Below, one piece after another: positions 19,201 through 27,015 of a DNA stretch of 64,000 bases (positions are counted from its first letter, which is position 1; each line of letters begins with the position of its first letter). Source of the DNA: Holophaga sp. (GTDB lineage Bacteria > Acidobacteriota > Holophagae > Holophagales > Holophagaceae); assembly GCA_016715205.1 (NCBI GenBank), contig JADKBC010000005.1, positions 151,922 to 215,921 on the forward strand, read 5' to 3'. The notes beneath the pieces are model-generated. The model was not told where the DNA came from and did not search any database. It worked only from the letters and a program-made list of their open reading frames with translations. The position numbers were made by a program, and so were the translations under genes.

Positions 19201-19478
19201 AACACATCGAAGTTGCCAAATCGATCTGAGGCAAAGGCGATCGATTTCCCATCCGGGGACCACACGGGCCGCGTGTTGTACGCCTGCCCCAGGGTGAGGG
19301 GCGTGGCCGTGCCACCCGCGCTGGGCACCCGGTACAGATCGCCCTGGTAGCAGAACACGATGGTTTTCCCATCGGGAGAAAGGGCTGGGTAACGCAGCCA
19401 AAGAGGCGCGCCACTGGGGCTTGCCAGCAAAGGAATGGCCGCCAGGGCCAGGGTCGCGAACCACGCATGCAGCTTCAT
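16230..19478 (-). CDS. Tricorn-type protease (beta-propellers, PDZ, S41 peptidase)
   Basis: A secreted protein of 1082 residues with a signal peptide (hydrophobic about 6-20, 'LLASPSG'). Repeated PD40/WD40-like units such as 'PALSPDGK', 'PVWSPDGK' and 'FSPDGR' fill residues about 30-550. A Lys/Glu-rich low-complexity linker (about 565-600) comes next, then a C1/PDZ region ('VKPGHILVAIDGM') and the S41 core ('VVDTRFNGGGN', 'GEGNYSDAHLFP' with the nucleophilic Ser, 'GTGTFVWWEPQ'). Length and order match Tricorn homologues, which cut oligopeptides. The ATG at 19478 follows AGGA at good spacing; the in-frame TTG six bases earlier is less likely. Co-transcribed with the lipid kinase. Confidence 0.9.
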   Translation of the reverse strand: MKLHAWFATLALAAIPLLASPSGAPLWLRYPALSPDGKTIVFCYQGDLYRVPSAGGTATPLTLGQAYNTRPVWSPDGKSIAFASDRFGNFDVFLMPAQGGEAKRLTFHSASDFPSTFTPDGKQVLFTSNRTGTATNFQFPYRGFAHTFTVPITGGQARLLHTATMEAAVYDATGTHILFHNLKGYEDTWRKHHTSSVARDICQYDTASGTFKALTTDPGEHRNPVMGAGETFYYLAERGGSYNVFRSSLSKPEAATQVTRFEKHPVRFLSGSREGTLCFAYDGQLYTQREGGTPAKVEVQIQMDGRPDGERILPVNGGLTEFAVAPNGKEVAFIARGEVFVSNAEGTVTKRITNTPQQERTVSFSPDGRTLLYAGERNGSWGLYTMALTRKEEAYFYASTVLKETCILSGAKDVFQPQYSPDGKEVAFLEERTALKVLNLASGKVRTLLPEGKNYSYADGDQDFTWSPDSKWLLLTFDPPGLGGIREVGLIDAEGTGKLINLTRSGFDDGHPRFSTDGSTIFWATDREGTRNLNQDSATVDYFGLFLTQKAWDRFQLSKEDFALVKEREDKEKKELEKAKDKDKAKEKEKDAKPSVEPLRIDWQGLEERKARWTTHTAPMADAVLAKDGEKFFYLAKFEKGFDLWSTEFRTKETKLVAKLDARQAALERSEDGKAIFILADGKLSKIDPENGKRENLAAATEMVLRPDEERAYIFEHAWRQIGKKFYVPDLHKVDWPFYRDAYRKFLPHIQNNYDFAEMLSEMLGELNASHTGCRFNAPQVTGDATASLGLLFDPAPGTGLKVTEILKRGPLDLATSRVKPGHILVAIDGMEIRADQDPSALLNRKAGHATLLTFQDAQGNRWEESIKPIAAGQENVLLYRRWVERQQAETERLSGGRIGYVHVQGMNDPSMRTVVEEVLGKHLTKEAIVVDTRFNGGGNLHETLSDFLSGKKYFDIIPHGQYYGYEPQQKWIKPSIVVMGEGNYSDAHLFPVAYKLKGLGQTVGMPVPGTGTFVWWEPQIDPTLVFGIPEGGWLTPDGKFCENTQLEPDIKVANDPALLSQGRDTQLETAVQSLLKQLKKP

Positions 19479-19543
19479 GGGCAATCCTTTCGCTAGGAGA
19501 ACGGTTTCCCCTGGCTGGGATTCGGGCCAGGGTGGAATTCGGG

Positions 19544-20413
19544 TTAGGAACTGCGGCGAAATCGTTCCGGTTCCGCCACCAGTTCAAGTTCAACACCAGT
19601 AACGGGGTGTTTCAGGAAGAGCTTCCAGGCGTGAAGCCAGAGTTGGGCATCGGGCAGTCCACCATACAAGCCATCGCCCACCACCGGGGCGCCCAGGAAG
19701 GCCAGATGCACGCGGATCTGGTGGGTGCGGCCGGTCTTGGGCTCGCACACAACCCAGTGTCCCGGCGCCAGCGCATCGCATTCTTCGGCAATGGCAGGTC
19801 GAAACCCGGTTTCAGAAGCCTTGGGCTCCATCACATCCCCAGTGCAGCCGAAGCGTGCGGGGCTGGCCAAGCGCAGGCGGCCGATGGGTTGATCCACGGT
19901 CTGGGCCTCGATGGGGTTGGAGATCCGGGCCAGATAGACTTTGCGCAGGGTGCGTTCCTGAAAGGTGCGACCCAGGTCCGCGGCTTTGTCCTTGGCCAGC
20001 ACCAGCACGCCGCTGGTGCCCTGGTCCAGGCGATGGCAAAGGATCAATTTCTGGCCCGGGCGCTGACGGGTGAGCAGGGCCAGGAGATCGTGTTTGTCCG
20101 AAGCCTGGGTGCCTTGGGTGGGCAGGCCCGCGGGTTTGTTGACCACCAGCAGCCAGTCGTCTTCGAAGACAATTCCAAGATCTATCTCGGGTGGCTGTCC
20201 CAGGGCATCATCCACCGCCACGCGAATTTCGGCGCCCGCGGACACGGCTCGGCTGGCGACCCGAACCCGTTTCTGGTCCACCTGCACGCCGCCCAGCTTG
20301 AGCGCCTCCCGCGCGGCCCGCCGACTGATGCCCGTGCGCAGGGAAACAACTTGATCCAGGCGCAGGTGCGCATCGGTGGGTTCCACGGTGAATTTCCAGC
20401 TGCGAAGGGCCAT
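19544..20413 (-). CDS. RluA-family pseudouridine synthase
   Basis: An N-terminal S4 RNA-binding domain (about 15-75) is followed by the pseudouridine synthase core with the catalytic motif 'CHRLDQGTSG' (Asp in HRLD) and the C-terminal 'GRTHQIRVHLAFLG' and 'GDGLYGG'. The length (289) and domain order fit RluC/RluD-type enzymes acting on 23S rRNA. The exact target uridine cannot be told from sequence. Divergent from the Mla operon with only 22 bases between the chosen starts, so the two promoters must lie inside the opposite genes or overlap. Confidence 0.9.
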   Translation of the reverse strand: MALRSWKFTVEPTDAHLRLDQVVSLRTGISRRAAREALKLGGVQVDQKRVRVASRAVSAGAEIRVAVDDALGQPPEIDLGIVFEDDWLLVVNKPAGLPTQGTQASDKHDLLALLTRQRPGQKLILCHRLDQGTSGVLVLAKDKAADLGRTFQERTLRKVYLARISNPIEAQTVDQPIGRLRLASPARFGCTGDVMEPKASETGFRPAIAEECDALAPGHWVVCEPKTGRTHQIRVHLAFLGAPVVGDGLYGGLPDAQLWLHAWKLFLKHPVTGVELELVAEPERFRRSS

Positions 20414-20435
20414 CCCTCTAGGCTACCGTGATCCC

Positions 20436-21257
20436 ATGCTCCCTAAGGCCACTAAGGCCCAATTTGGGCTCCAGCGCTTTGCGTCTCCCCTGGGCGGAGG
20501 CCTGCGCAACTGGCTGGCGCATCTGGGCAGTGTGGCGTGGCTGGGACTGACGTGCGTGCGTCACCTGCTGGGCCTGCGCACCAATCAATTGGGCGTTCTG
20601 TACGACCAGACCAAACTGCAGGTGCGCTTCACCGCCCTGGATGCCCTGCCCTTGGCTCTGCTCACCTCGCTGTTGCTGGGTGGCATCACCCTCATTCAGG
20701 TATTTGCCCAGATGTCCGCCTTTGGCGCCGAAACCTACCTGAGTCAACTTCTGGCCCAGTTGGTGATCCGGGAACTCGGCCCCCTGCTGGTGAGTGTCAT
20801 CGTCATCGGCCGCAGCGGCACCGCGATCGCGGCGGAAATGGCCTCCATCAAATTGAGCGGCGAAGTGGACGCCCTGTGCGCCATGGGCATCAACCCCATC
20901 CAGTATTTGCTGCTCCCGCGCATCCTCGGCGGCATCATTTCCGTATTTTCCCTGATCATCCTCTTCGACGCCGCTGCCCTGCTGGGTGGCTTCCTCGTGG
21001 CTTGGTCGCGTTTCCCGCTTTCACCCCAGGCTTTCTTTCATGCCTTGGGCAATGCCATCCAGTGGTCGGAACTCATCATCACCTTCTCCAAAGCGACCGT
21101 CTTTGGTGGTCTCATCCCGCTCATCTGCCTTTCCAGCGGCCTGCGCGTGAGGTCCAGCAGTACCGAGATCCCCCAGGCCGTAACTGCCGCAGCGGTGGCG
21201 AGCCTGGTCGCCGTGTTCCTCGTGGGCGCCTTTCTCTCGGTACTGGTCTATGGGTGA
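20436..21257 (+). CDS. mlaE: MlaE-like ABC permease for phospholipid transport
   Basis: A multi-pass membrane protein of 273 residues with the MlaE/YrbE family signature: 'QLLAQLVIRELGPLLVSVIVIGRSG', given here in part as 'VIRELGPLL' and 'RSGTAIAAEMA', then 'EVDALCAMGINP' and 'LPRILGG'. Five to six hydrophobic helices follow the usual spacing. MlaE forms the inner-membrane channel of the Mla/MCE lipid transporter. The ATG at 20436 is preferred over the longer start at 20376, which would run into the divergent pseudouridine synthase gene. Overlaps the ATPase gene by 8 bases. Confidence 0.9.
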   Translation: MLPKATKAQFGLQRFASPLGGGLRNWLAHLGSVAWLGLTCVRHLLGLRTNQLGVLYDQTKLQVRFTALDALPLALLTSLLLGGITLIQVFAQMSAFGAETYLSQLLAQLVIRELGPLLVSVIVIGRSGTAIAAEMASIKLSGEVDALCAMGINPIQYLLLPRILGGIISVFSLIILFDAAALLGGFLVAWSRFPLSPQAFFHALGNAIQWSELIITFSKATVFGGLIPLICLSSGLRVRSSSTEIPQAVTAAAVASLVAVFLVGAFLSVLVYG

Positions 21258-21924
21258 CATCCTGAGGGTCGAGGACGTCAGCCTCGAAAATGCTGAGGGC
21301 CGCCTGGTCTTCCAACATCTGGATTGGAACCTGTCCGTGGGAGGATGCGCCCGGATCCACGGCGCTCCCGGCGCTGGCACCTCTGCCTTCCTGCGCCTTT
21401 GCGCAGGCCTCGCCGACCCCGAGGAAGGCCGCGTGCTCCTGGATGGCGTTGCACTGTCGCCCTATGCCTTCTCCCATCCCTTTCTGAAAAAAGGAGGCAT
21501 TGGCTGGGTGCCCATGGAAGGCGGGCTGCTGGTGAACCTGAGCTTGGGTGCGAACGTAGCCCTGCCCCTGCGTTTCCTGCGGGGGCATTCCCAGGTTCGC
21601 GCCGAGGAAATCGCCCTGGAATGGCTTGAAGCTGCCCATTTATCCAGCCGGGCCGAGGCCCGCCCCCATGCACTGGAACCCCGGGAGCGCTGGCTGGGCG
21701 CCCTGGTGCGGGCCGCCGCTGCGGAGGCCAACCTTTGGCTTGTGGACCAGCCGCCCCCGGGCCTGGATCTTCAGGCGCGCGCCCAGGCCACCCGCCTCCT
21801 TCGCAACGCCGCTGCCAATCCCGAAACCTCTTTTGTAATTGCAGGCAATGCCGACGCCGGGCAACTCAACGCAACAGAATTCAGAATCGAACAGGGCCGG
21901 ATCGTGAGTGGAGGCATTCAGTGA
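21250..21924 (+). CDS. MlaF-position ABC ATPase subunit lacking catalytic motifs (pseudo-ATPase)
   Basis: By position and overall fold ('RVEDVSLEN' start, 'GRVLLDGVAL', 'LVDQPPPGLD') this is the ATPase of an Mla operon, 224 residues. The ATP-handling motifs are degenerate. Walker A reads 'GAPGAGTS' with Thr44 in place of the essential Lys. The Q-loop Gln is absent ('GWVPMEGGLL'). The ABC signature LSGGQ is replaced by 'LEPRERW'. Walker B keeps Asp166 but has Gln167 instead of the catalytic Glu. The H-loop His is missing ('VIAGNADAG'). Yet the frame is intact and coupled to both neighbours (overlap with mlaE, GTGA with mlaD). It probably folds and binds MlaE but cannot hydrolyse ATP in the usual way. 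Confidence 0.82.
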   Translation: MGDILRVEDVSLENAEGRLVFQHLDWNLSVGGCARIHGAPGAGTSAFLRLCAGLADPEEGRVLLDGVALSPYAFSHPFLKKGGIGWVPMEGGLLVNLSLGANVALPLRFLRGHSQVRAEEIALEWLEAAHLSSRAEARPHALEPRERWLGALVRAAAAEANLWLVDQPPPGLDLQARAQATRLLRNAAANPETSFVIAGNADAGQLNATEFRIEQGRIVSGGIQ

Positions 21925-22889
21925 AATTCGCACGGGATGATGCCAGGGTTGGATTGCTCGTTGTAACAGCCGCCTTGATTTTTGGAGGCATCCTGTTCCA
22001 GCGCAGCCTCCGCGCCCTGTTCAAAAAGGAAACGCCCATCCAGGTACGGCTGGAAAATGTTTCGGATCTGGTGGTGGGCACAGAGGTCCATTTGCAGGGT
22101 CTGCGTGTGGGCCAGGTGAATGCCATCGAACCCACCCTGGAGGGTGTCCAGTATCACTTCGTGGCCAGCCTGGGCATCAGCCCCACCATCGTGCTGTGGA
22201 AGGGCACGCGGGGCGTGGTGGTCTCAAAACTGCTGGGCGGCGCCTACCTGGATCTGCAACTCCCCGACGTCAACGCCCGCACCCAAGTGCTGGAGCCCGG
22301 CGCGATTCTGGAAGGGGACACGGCGGGCTCCCTGCCCATGCTCATCGACCAGATGCAGGATTTTGTCCGCAACCTCAATGGGGCACTCACGGACTTGCGC
22401 GGTTCCTTCAAAGAAAAGGGCCTCGGGGCCATCTTTGATCATCCGGATATCAAGAAGGCCCTCAAGGATCTGGATGCAACCCTGCTGCAGGCCCAGGCGC
22501 TCATCCTCGCGGGTCAGCACACGGTGAAGGGCGTGGATGAAGCCCTGGGGCGGGACCTGGCCAGCCTGGAAAAGAGCCTGACCATCATCCATGGGCTACT
22601 GGAAAAACGCGGCGGGGATATCGACGAGATTCTCGTGAATCTCTCCATCGCCCTGAAACAGTTCAACGCCCTCAGCACCGAAGCCAGGGCCATGCTCAAG
22701 GCCGATGGCCCCGAATTCGAAGCCACCTTGAAGGCCCTGAATCGCAATCTGAGAAGCACCGAAGAGCTGGTGGAAATCCTGAAAGCTAAACCCAATCGCC
22801 TTGTCTGGGGCAAACCGAGCGAAAAGGAAAAAGAAGAGGCACGTCGCAAGGTGCAGGCGGCTCGCAGCGCGGAGCAGCCCAAGCCTTGA
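21921..22889 (+). CDS. mlaD: MlaD-like MCE-domain substrate-binding protein
   Basis: This has one N-terminal membrane helix (about residues 10-28), then an MCE domain (about 35-115: 'VRLENVSDLVVGTEVHLQGLRVGQV', quoted in part as 'VGTEVHLQGLRVG'; 'LGGAYLDL'), and a long helical C-terminus ('LDATLLQAQALILAG', 'SIALKQFNALSTEARAML') ending in a charged tail. MCE proteins carry lipids between membranes; this is the periplasmic partner of MlaE. It starts at a GTG overlapping the stop of the ATPase gene (GTGA); longer in-frame starts lie inside that gene and are rejected. No mlaB or mlaC is nearby. Confidence 0.88.
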   Translation: MKFARDDARVGLLVVTAALIFGGILFQRSLRALFKKETPIQVRLENVSDLVVGTEVHLQGLRVGQVNAIEPTLEGVQYHFVASLGISPTIVLWKGTRGVVVSKLLGGAYLDLQLPDVNARTQVLEPGAILEGDTAGSLPMLIDQMQDFVRNLNGALTDLRGSFKEKGLGAIFDHPDIKKALKDLDATLLQAQALILAGQHTVKGVDEALGRDLASLEKSLTIIHGLLEKRGGDIDEILVNLSIALKQFNALSTEARAMLKADGPEFEATLKALNRNLRSTEELVEILKAKPNRLVWGKPSEKEKEEARRKVQAARSAEQPKP

Positions 22890-23352
22890 AGCGCACATTT
22901 GAATTTGGATTTCCCGCGTTGCCTTGAGTTCATGGCATTCGAGGCACCATTGCAGATCCTGTGTGCGCTTTGCAATCTGGGTTGAACCAGTGACACGCTT
23001 TACGCGGTCCCGCCTCCTGGCCAGATTCTTCAGTAGGGTTTGCCTTCCTTGGGTTCCACCCTGAGGTTCAGGTTTGGACGGGTCGGGTCCTTACTGCCGC
23101 CTTGCCTGAGCTCCAGTCGGTGCCCTAAAAACCGAGTTCAAGCCCTCCAGGCCTGGGCGATGGCCTTGCGGGTTCCCTCCGAAACAGTCATGCTGGTTCC
23201 GTTACAGGTGTGTAGATGTTAATCGCCATGTGGATGAACCGAGAGTCGGCAGAAGCCTAAGGGGCCGCAGCCTCAGGTCTCGGCCCCAGCCTCTCCGCCA
23301 GGAATGCCCCTTCGAGGGGCTTGAGCGATGCTTCATCCAGGATCACCCCACC
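22890..23352. other. Intergenic stretch of 463 bases without a recognisable gene
   Basis: Lies between mlaD and rsgA. Both strands lack an open frame with family resemblance or a ribosome site. Codons upstream of the rsgA ATG stay open back to 23230, but the added residues are Arg-rich and unlike RsgA. I find no strong hairpin with a T-run, so the mlaD terminator is not evident. A leader or small RNA cannot be excluded. Confidence 0.5.
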
Positions 23353-24471
23353 ATGACTTCACACACCGACCTTTCGATGGGTCCCAACCCCGTCTCTGAG
23401 ATTTCTTTCCCTTCCCTGATGCCTTTTGGGTGGACCACCACCCTCGCCGCCATTTTTTCCGAACGTGCTGCCCCCATGGATGAACCCGCCCGCGTGGTGG
23501 CGGCCACCCATGGACTTGCACTCCTGCAAACAACAACGGGTGAGATCTGGGGGACCCCCTCGGGTCGCTTCCGTGAACGACTTAAAAAGGAGGCAACTGC
23601 CCTTTGCGCTGGGGATTGGATCACGATCCAACGAAGTGCGCAGGCCTCCAGAGCTCTGATGCTCGATCTCCTGCCACGGGGCTCCACGCTGATCCGCCGG
23701 GGGTCAGGCCCTGGCGCCAGACCACAGTGCCTGGCCTCCCATCTCGATGTGGTCCTCCTCCTCATGGGCTTGGATCGCAATTTCAATCCCGCCCGCATGG
23801 AACGCCTTTTGGCACTGGCATGGGGCAGCGGGGCTCGACCAGTGGTGCTGCTGACCAAGGCAGATCTGGAGCAGCGTTCACCTTCCTTTATCGCGCGGAT
23901 CGAGGGCATCGCTCCCGGAGTCCAGGTGCTGGCCATTTCATCGGTTACGGGAAAGGGCCTCGAACGCGTTCGGGCCTGTGTTGGGAAAGGCCTTACGGCG
24001 GTCATGGTCGGCTCCTCCGGTGTTGGCAAGTCAACCTTGCTTAACGCCCTTACTGGTCAAGAGCTTCGGCGCACCCAGGAAGTGCGCACCACGGACGGCC
24101 GTGGCCGTCATACGACTTCACTCCGGGAACTCTTCCTGCTCCCTGGAAGCGGCTGCCTCATCGACACGCCCGGCATCCGCGAAGTGGGACTCCTTGCTGA
24201 AGGCGCTGATCTTGATCGTGCCTTTGCCGACATTTCGACCTTCGCGGCCCACTGTCGTTTCCGGGACTGCACTCACAGCTCCGAGCCCGACTGCGCCGTG
24301 CAGGCAGCCCTCGCCGAAGGCCACCTGGATGCCCATCGTTATGGAAACTACTTGCGACTCCGCCGGGAGGAGGCCTACGAGGCGGCCCGCAGCGATGAGC
24401 GATTGTGGCGCGAAAGAGAGCAGAAGTGGCGCCGCATTGCCAAGAGTCAGAAACATGTCCAGAAAGGATAA
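23353..24471 (+). CDS. rsgA: Ribosome small-subunit GTPase RsgA
   Basis: A circularly permuted GTPase of 372 residues. An N-terminal OB-like domain (about 45-115) precedes the G-domain in permuted order: 'LTKADL' (G4), 'SSVTGKG' (G5), then 'GSSGVGKSTLLNAL' (P-loop, about residues 220-233), 'TTDGRGRHTT' (G2) and 'DTPGIRE' (G3). A C-terminal zinc knuckle follows ('CRFRDCTHSSEPDC'). RsgA checks maturation of the 30S decoding centre. The ATG at 23353 is chosen because the residues before it are unrelated to the family. The next gene starts 4 bases after the stop. Confidence 0.93.
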   Translation: MTSHTDLSMGPNPVSEISFPSLMPFGWTTTLAAIFSERAAPMDEPARVVAATHGLALLQTTTGEIWGTPSGRFRERLKKEATALCAGDWITIQRSAQASRALMLDLLPRGSTLIRRGSGPGARPQCLASHLDVVLLLMGLDRNFNPARMERLLALAWGSGARPVVLLTKADLEQRSPSFIARIEGIAPGVQVLAISSVTGKGLERVRACVGKGLTAVMVGSSGVGKSTLLNALTGQELRRTQEVRTTDGRGRHTTSLRELFLLPGSGCLIDTPGIREVGLLAEGADLDRAFADISTFAAHCRFRDCTHSSEPDCAVQAALAEGHLDAHRYGNYLRLRREEAYEAARSDERLWREREQKWRRIAKSQKHVQKG

Positions 24472-24475
24472 AACC

Positions 24476-24838
24476 ATGTCCAGGAGCTCACGCCACCGGA
24501 CGAATTCGTTTCCCCTAAATCAGCCTGGTGAGGCCTTCATTTGCGCACAGTGCAGCACCACTGTGCCGGGAGAAGCCCCGGGTACGAACCAGCGAAATCA
24601 TTGTCCCCATTGCCTCAGCAGCCTCCACGTAGATGTGGCCGTAGGTGATCGGCGCAGCCTTTGCGCCGGCATCATGGACCCCATCAGTTTGTGGGTCCGT
24701 CACGGCCAGGAATTGGCACTCCTCCATCGTTGCCGACGCTGTGGCTTCATCCGATCCAACCGGATTGCGGGAGACGATGACCGTAAGGCGATCCGCAAGC
24801 TCTCAAAGCTGGTGCACGCCGCAGGCTGGTACCTTTGA
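24476..24838 (+). CDS. RNHCP-domain zinc-ribbon-like protein
   Basis: A small protein of 120 residues built on cysteine pairs: 'FICAQC', then the naming motif 'RNHCPHCLSSLHVD', a single Cys in 'RSLCAG', and 'LLHRCRRCGFIRSNRI'. This is the RNHCP domain, of unknown molecular function, with two probable zinc sites. It begins 4 bases after rsgA, so it is in the same transcript and probably serves ribosome assembly or a related RNA step (inference from context). The ATG at 24476 is the first in frame after the rsgA stop. Confidence 0.82.
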   Translation: MSRSSRHRTNSFPLNQPGEAFICAQCSTTVPGEAPGTNQRNHCPHCLSSLHVDVAVGDRRSLCAGIMDPISLWVRHGQELALLHRCRRCGFIRSNRIAGDDDRKAIRKLSKLVHAAGWYL

Positions 24839-24935
24839 AACGGGGCACGCAGGCCTTGAGTCCGCCACTGTTGGGATCACTGTCTTCAGGTTGCCGTGAT
24901 TCGACAGGCAGCCCTTTCGCTGGGCGATGCCAAGG

Positions 24936-26093
24936 TCAATGCATTCCTGAAGACCGGGAATCCGACGAAGGAGCCGCAAGCACAGCCCTGAGAAGCCGCT
25001 GGGCCGCCGCGTGAGGCGTCCGCCCCTGGCCCTTCAAGGCGACATCACTGTTGCAGAGGAGTGCCAGGGTCACACCCTGTTTCGGCAAATGCTGGAGCAC
25101 CGCATTGAACCCAGGCACAAAGCCGCTGTGGCCCCAGGTCAAGCCAAGTTGCGATTGCCAGAGGATGGCGCCCAGGCCATAGGTGGCTCCGTCCGGGAAG
25201 TCCGTCTTCACGCCGCTGTCCGTAACCATCCACCGCAGCCAGGGTTGGGGAAGCACCTTGCCCCCATAGAGCGCGGCACCCCAGCGGGCCAGGTCTGCGG
25301 CGGTGCTGGCAAAGCCGCCACCTGCCCACTCCAATTGGGGGTTAAACACGTAACGCCCGCTTTCCACCACCTTTTGCGGCATGTGAAACATCGGGGGCAG
25401 GCTGGAATAGCCGGTCGGAAGCATCGGCAAGTCCCGGCGATCTGAGATAACAGTCTCCTTCAGGCCCAGCTCCGTCAACAACGCCCGCTCCTGAGCTTCA
25501 AGCGGAATCCCGTAGAGGCGCTCCAGCACCATTCCCAGCAGGATGTAGTGGCTGTCCGCATAGCCAAAGCCTTTACCCGCCTCGAATAATGGCGCGTCGC
25601 CCAAGATGAACGCCAACCGCTCCGCCGGCGACCAGACCTTGTCAGGGGCCGCCACAATGGCCTTCCACACCGCCTCCTTTCCCACATATTCCGGCATTCC
25701 GGCGGTATGGGTGAGGAGGTGGCGCAGGGTGACAGTGGCAGCATTGGGGAGCCCCTGGAACCAGGGCTCACGGCCAAGATGTTTCGAGAGGAGATCATCC
25801 AGCCCCAGCTGCCCCGCCGCTGCGGCGCGAAGCACCAGGGCCGCCACATAGGTCTTACCGATGCTGCCGCTGAACAGCCGGTGCTGCGGTGTCATCTGCG
25901 CCACCGTCTCCCGGTCTGCGACGCCAGAGGCCAAGGTCAGCATCCGCCCATCCTTCAGGATCACCGCAAGGCTCGCGCCCGGCATGCCGGAATCCCTTAC
26001 CAGGGCATCCAGTGCCTTCTGGAGCGCGGCCTGGGTGGGATCAACGGCAGGTGCAGCGAGGGCAGGAATGCAAAGGAAGAGGGCGTGATGCAT
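24936..26093 (-). CDS. Serine hydrolase of the beta-lactamase / DD-peptidase (class C, EstB-like) family
   Basis: An exported protein of 385 residues with a short signal-like N-terminus ('LFLCIPALAAPA'). It has the serine beta-lactamase fold: SxxK as 'SGSIGK' (Ser77, Lys80), the second motif as Tyr-Ala-Asp in 'GYADSHY' where Tyr-x-Asn is usual, and the third as 'WGHSGFVPG'. Such proteins include esterases and peptidases more often than true resistance enzymes, so a resistance role should not be assumed. GGAGG four bases before the ATG at 26093 fixes the start. Monocistronic. Confidence 0.87.
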   Translation of the reverse strand: MHHALFLCIPALAAPAVDPTQAALQKALDALVRDSGMPGASLAVILKDGRMLTLASGVADRETVAQMTPQHRLFSGSIGKTYVAALVLRAAAAGQLGLDDLLSKHLGREPWFQGLPNAATVTLRHLLTHTAGMPEYVGKEAVWKAIVAAPDKVWSPAERLAFILGDAPLFEAGKGFGYADSHYILLGMVLERLYGIPLEAQERALLTELGLKETVISDRRDLPMLPTGYSSLPPMFHMPQKVVESGRYVFNPQLEWAGGGFASTAADLARWGAALYGGKVLPQPWLRWMVTDSGVKTDFPDGATYGLGAILWQSQLGLTWGHSGFVPGFNAVLQHLPKQGVTLALLCNSDVALKGQGRTPHAAAQRLLRAVLAAPSSDSRSSGMH

Positions 26094-26358
26094 GAAACCT
26101 CCGGAGCACGGTCAGGCTTCGCATCAGAATGCCTGGGGGGAATTGGATTGTGCAGAGACAAAATGCCGAACGGCCGCCGTGGATTGCGCGTGGAGCAAGT
26201 CGCCCTTGATCCTCAGGTGGCCGGGAATACCGCAGCTTTTTGGTGTGTAATAATTCCCGCCACCCATTCTCCACCGATCGCCCGCGGAACCCATCCGGTT
26301 AGCGAAAACGGTGCCCGATCCTTTTACCTTCGCCTAGGATTTCTCTTCGGAGGGCTGC

Positions 26359-26703
26359 ATGTTCAAAGATCGGCTTTTCATCGGCATCGGCGGCAAGGTT
26401 TTGGCTTTGCGCATCCTCGACGGGCAGGAAATCTGGCGACAACGCTTGGCTACCCTGGCGGGTGGGGTAACCAGCGTCGCGCTCATTGGCGATCGACTCT
26501 ATGCCACCTGTTGCGGGGAATTGACTTGCCTGAATCCCGCCACCGGCCATATCCATTGGCGCAATACCTTGTCTGGAATGGGCACGGGCTTCATTTCAAT
26601 CGCAGGCAGTGATGCCTCCCCTGGCGCTGCCCAGGCTATGGCTGACACGACCTCCGCCGCTGCCATGGTCGCGATCATGGCGGCAACCACGGCCAGTACC
26701 TAG
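26359..26703 (+). CDS. Short PQQ-propeller-like protein
   Basis: A protein of 114 residues with GGAGGG four bases ahead of its ATG, which supports real translation. It holds about one and a half PQQ/beta-propeller blades: 'VLALRILDGQEIWRQRL' and 'LTCLNPATGHIHWRNTL', each with the blade hallmark A/N-x-x-G-x-x-x-W. After residue 80 the sequence becomes an Ala/Met/Thr-rich tail. A working propeller needs several more blades, so this is either the remnant of a BamB/PQQ-like gene or a small protein of unknown role. It ends inside the end of the convergent YciI-like gene. Confidence 0.6.
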   Translation: MFKDRLFIGIGGKVLALRILDGQEIWRQRLATLAGGVTSVALIGDRLYATCCGELTCLNPATGHIHWRNTLSGMGTGFISIAGSDASPGAAQAMADTTSAAAMVAIMAATTAST

Positions 26704-26984
26704 AGTCGATCCAGATCTTCCACACCGATATTCGGCAACCAGGGCAGCAATTCATACTGCGCCACCCGGGCCTGGATGAAGGGGTCGCCATCTCTCACGG
26801 CATCCAGCGCAGCCTCATCCGGAACCCGCAGCAACAGGGCGCCGCCGCTGCGTGGATCGAGGGGTCCCGAAGCCAGGAGAAGGCCCTTTGCCTTCAATTC
26901 GCGCAGGTAGGCGCGGTGGGCATCCAGGACGGTAAGAATTTCTTCCAGGGGTTTGCGGTACCGAACAATGGCGATGGCGTACAC
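26700..26984 (-). CDS. YciI-like protein
   Basis: A protein of 95 residues of the YciI family (alpha/beta dimeric ferredoxin-like fold) with the His of 'LDAHRAYL' and the Asp of 'RDGDPF' that form the family's presumed active site. The molecular reaction is unknown in most members. I chose the GTG at 26984: AGGAGG stands five bases before it and family members begin at this point; the ATG at 27002 would put that site inside the gene. A strong terminator separates it from carbamate kinase upstream. Overlaps the convergent propeller stub by 4 bases. Confidence 0.85.
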   Translation of the reverse strand: MYAIAIVRYRKPLEEILTVLDAHRAYLRELKAKGLLLASGPLDPRSGGALLLRVPDEAALDAVRDGDPFIQARVAQYELLPWLPNIGVEDLDRL

Positions 26985-27015
26985 GGGAGCCTCCTGAGGC
27001 ATTTTCTCACCTCAT

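Noticed and set aside
21735..21920. N-terminal extension of MlaD inside the ATPase gene
   Set aside because: The extension is off-frame ATPase sequence; the GTG at 21921 starts just before the membrane helix.
23230..23352. Longer N-terminus for RsgA
   Set aside because: The extra 41 residues are Arg/Pro-rich, unlike the family, and the ATG at 23353 matches the family start region.
24936..26093. Antibiotic-resistance class C beta-lactamase
   Set aside because: The second motif is Tyr-Ala-Asp rather than Tyr-x-Asn, and most family members are esterases or peptidases; no ampR-like regulator is nearby.
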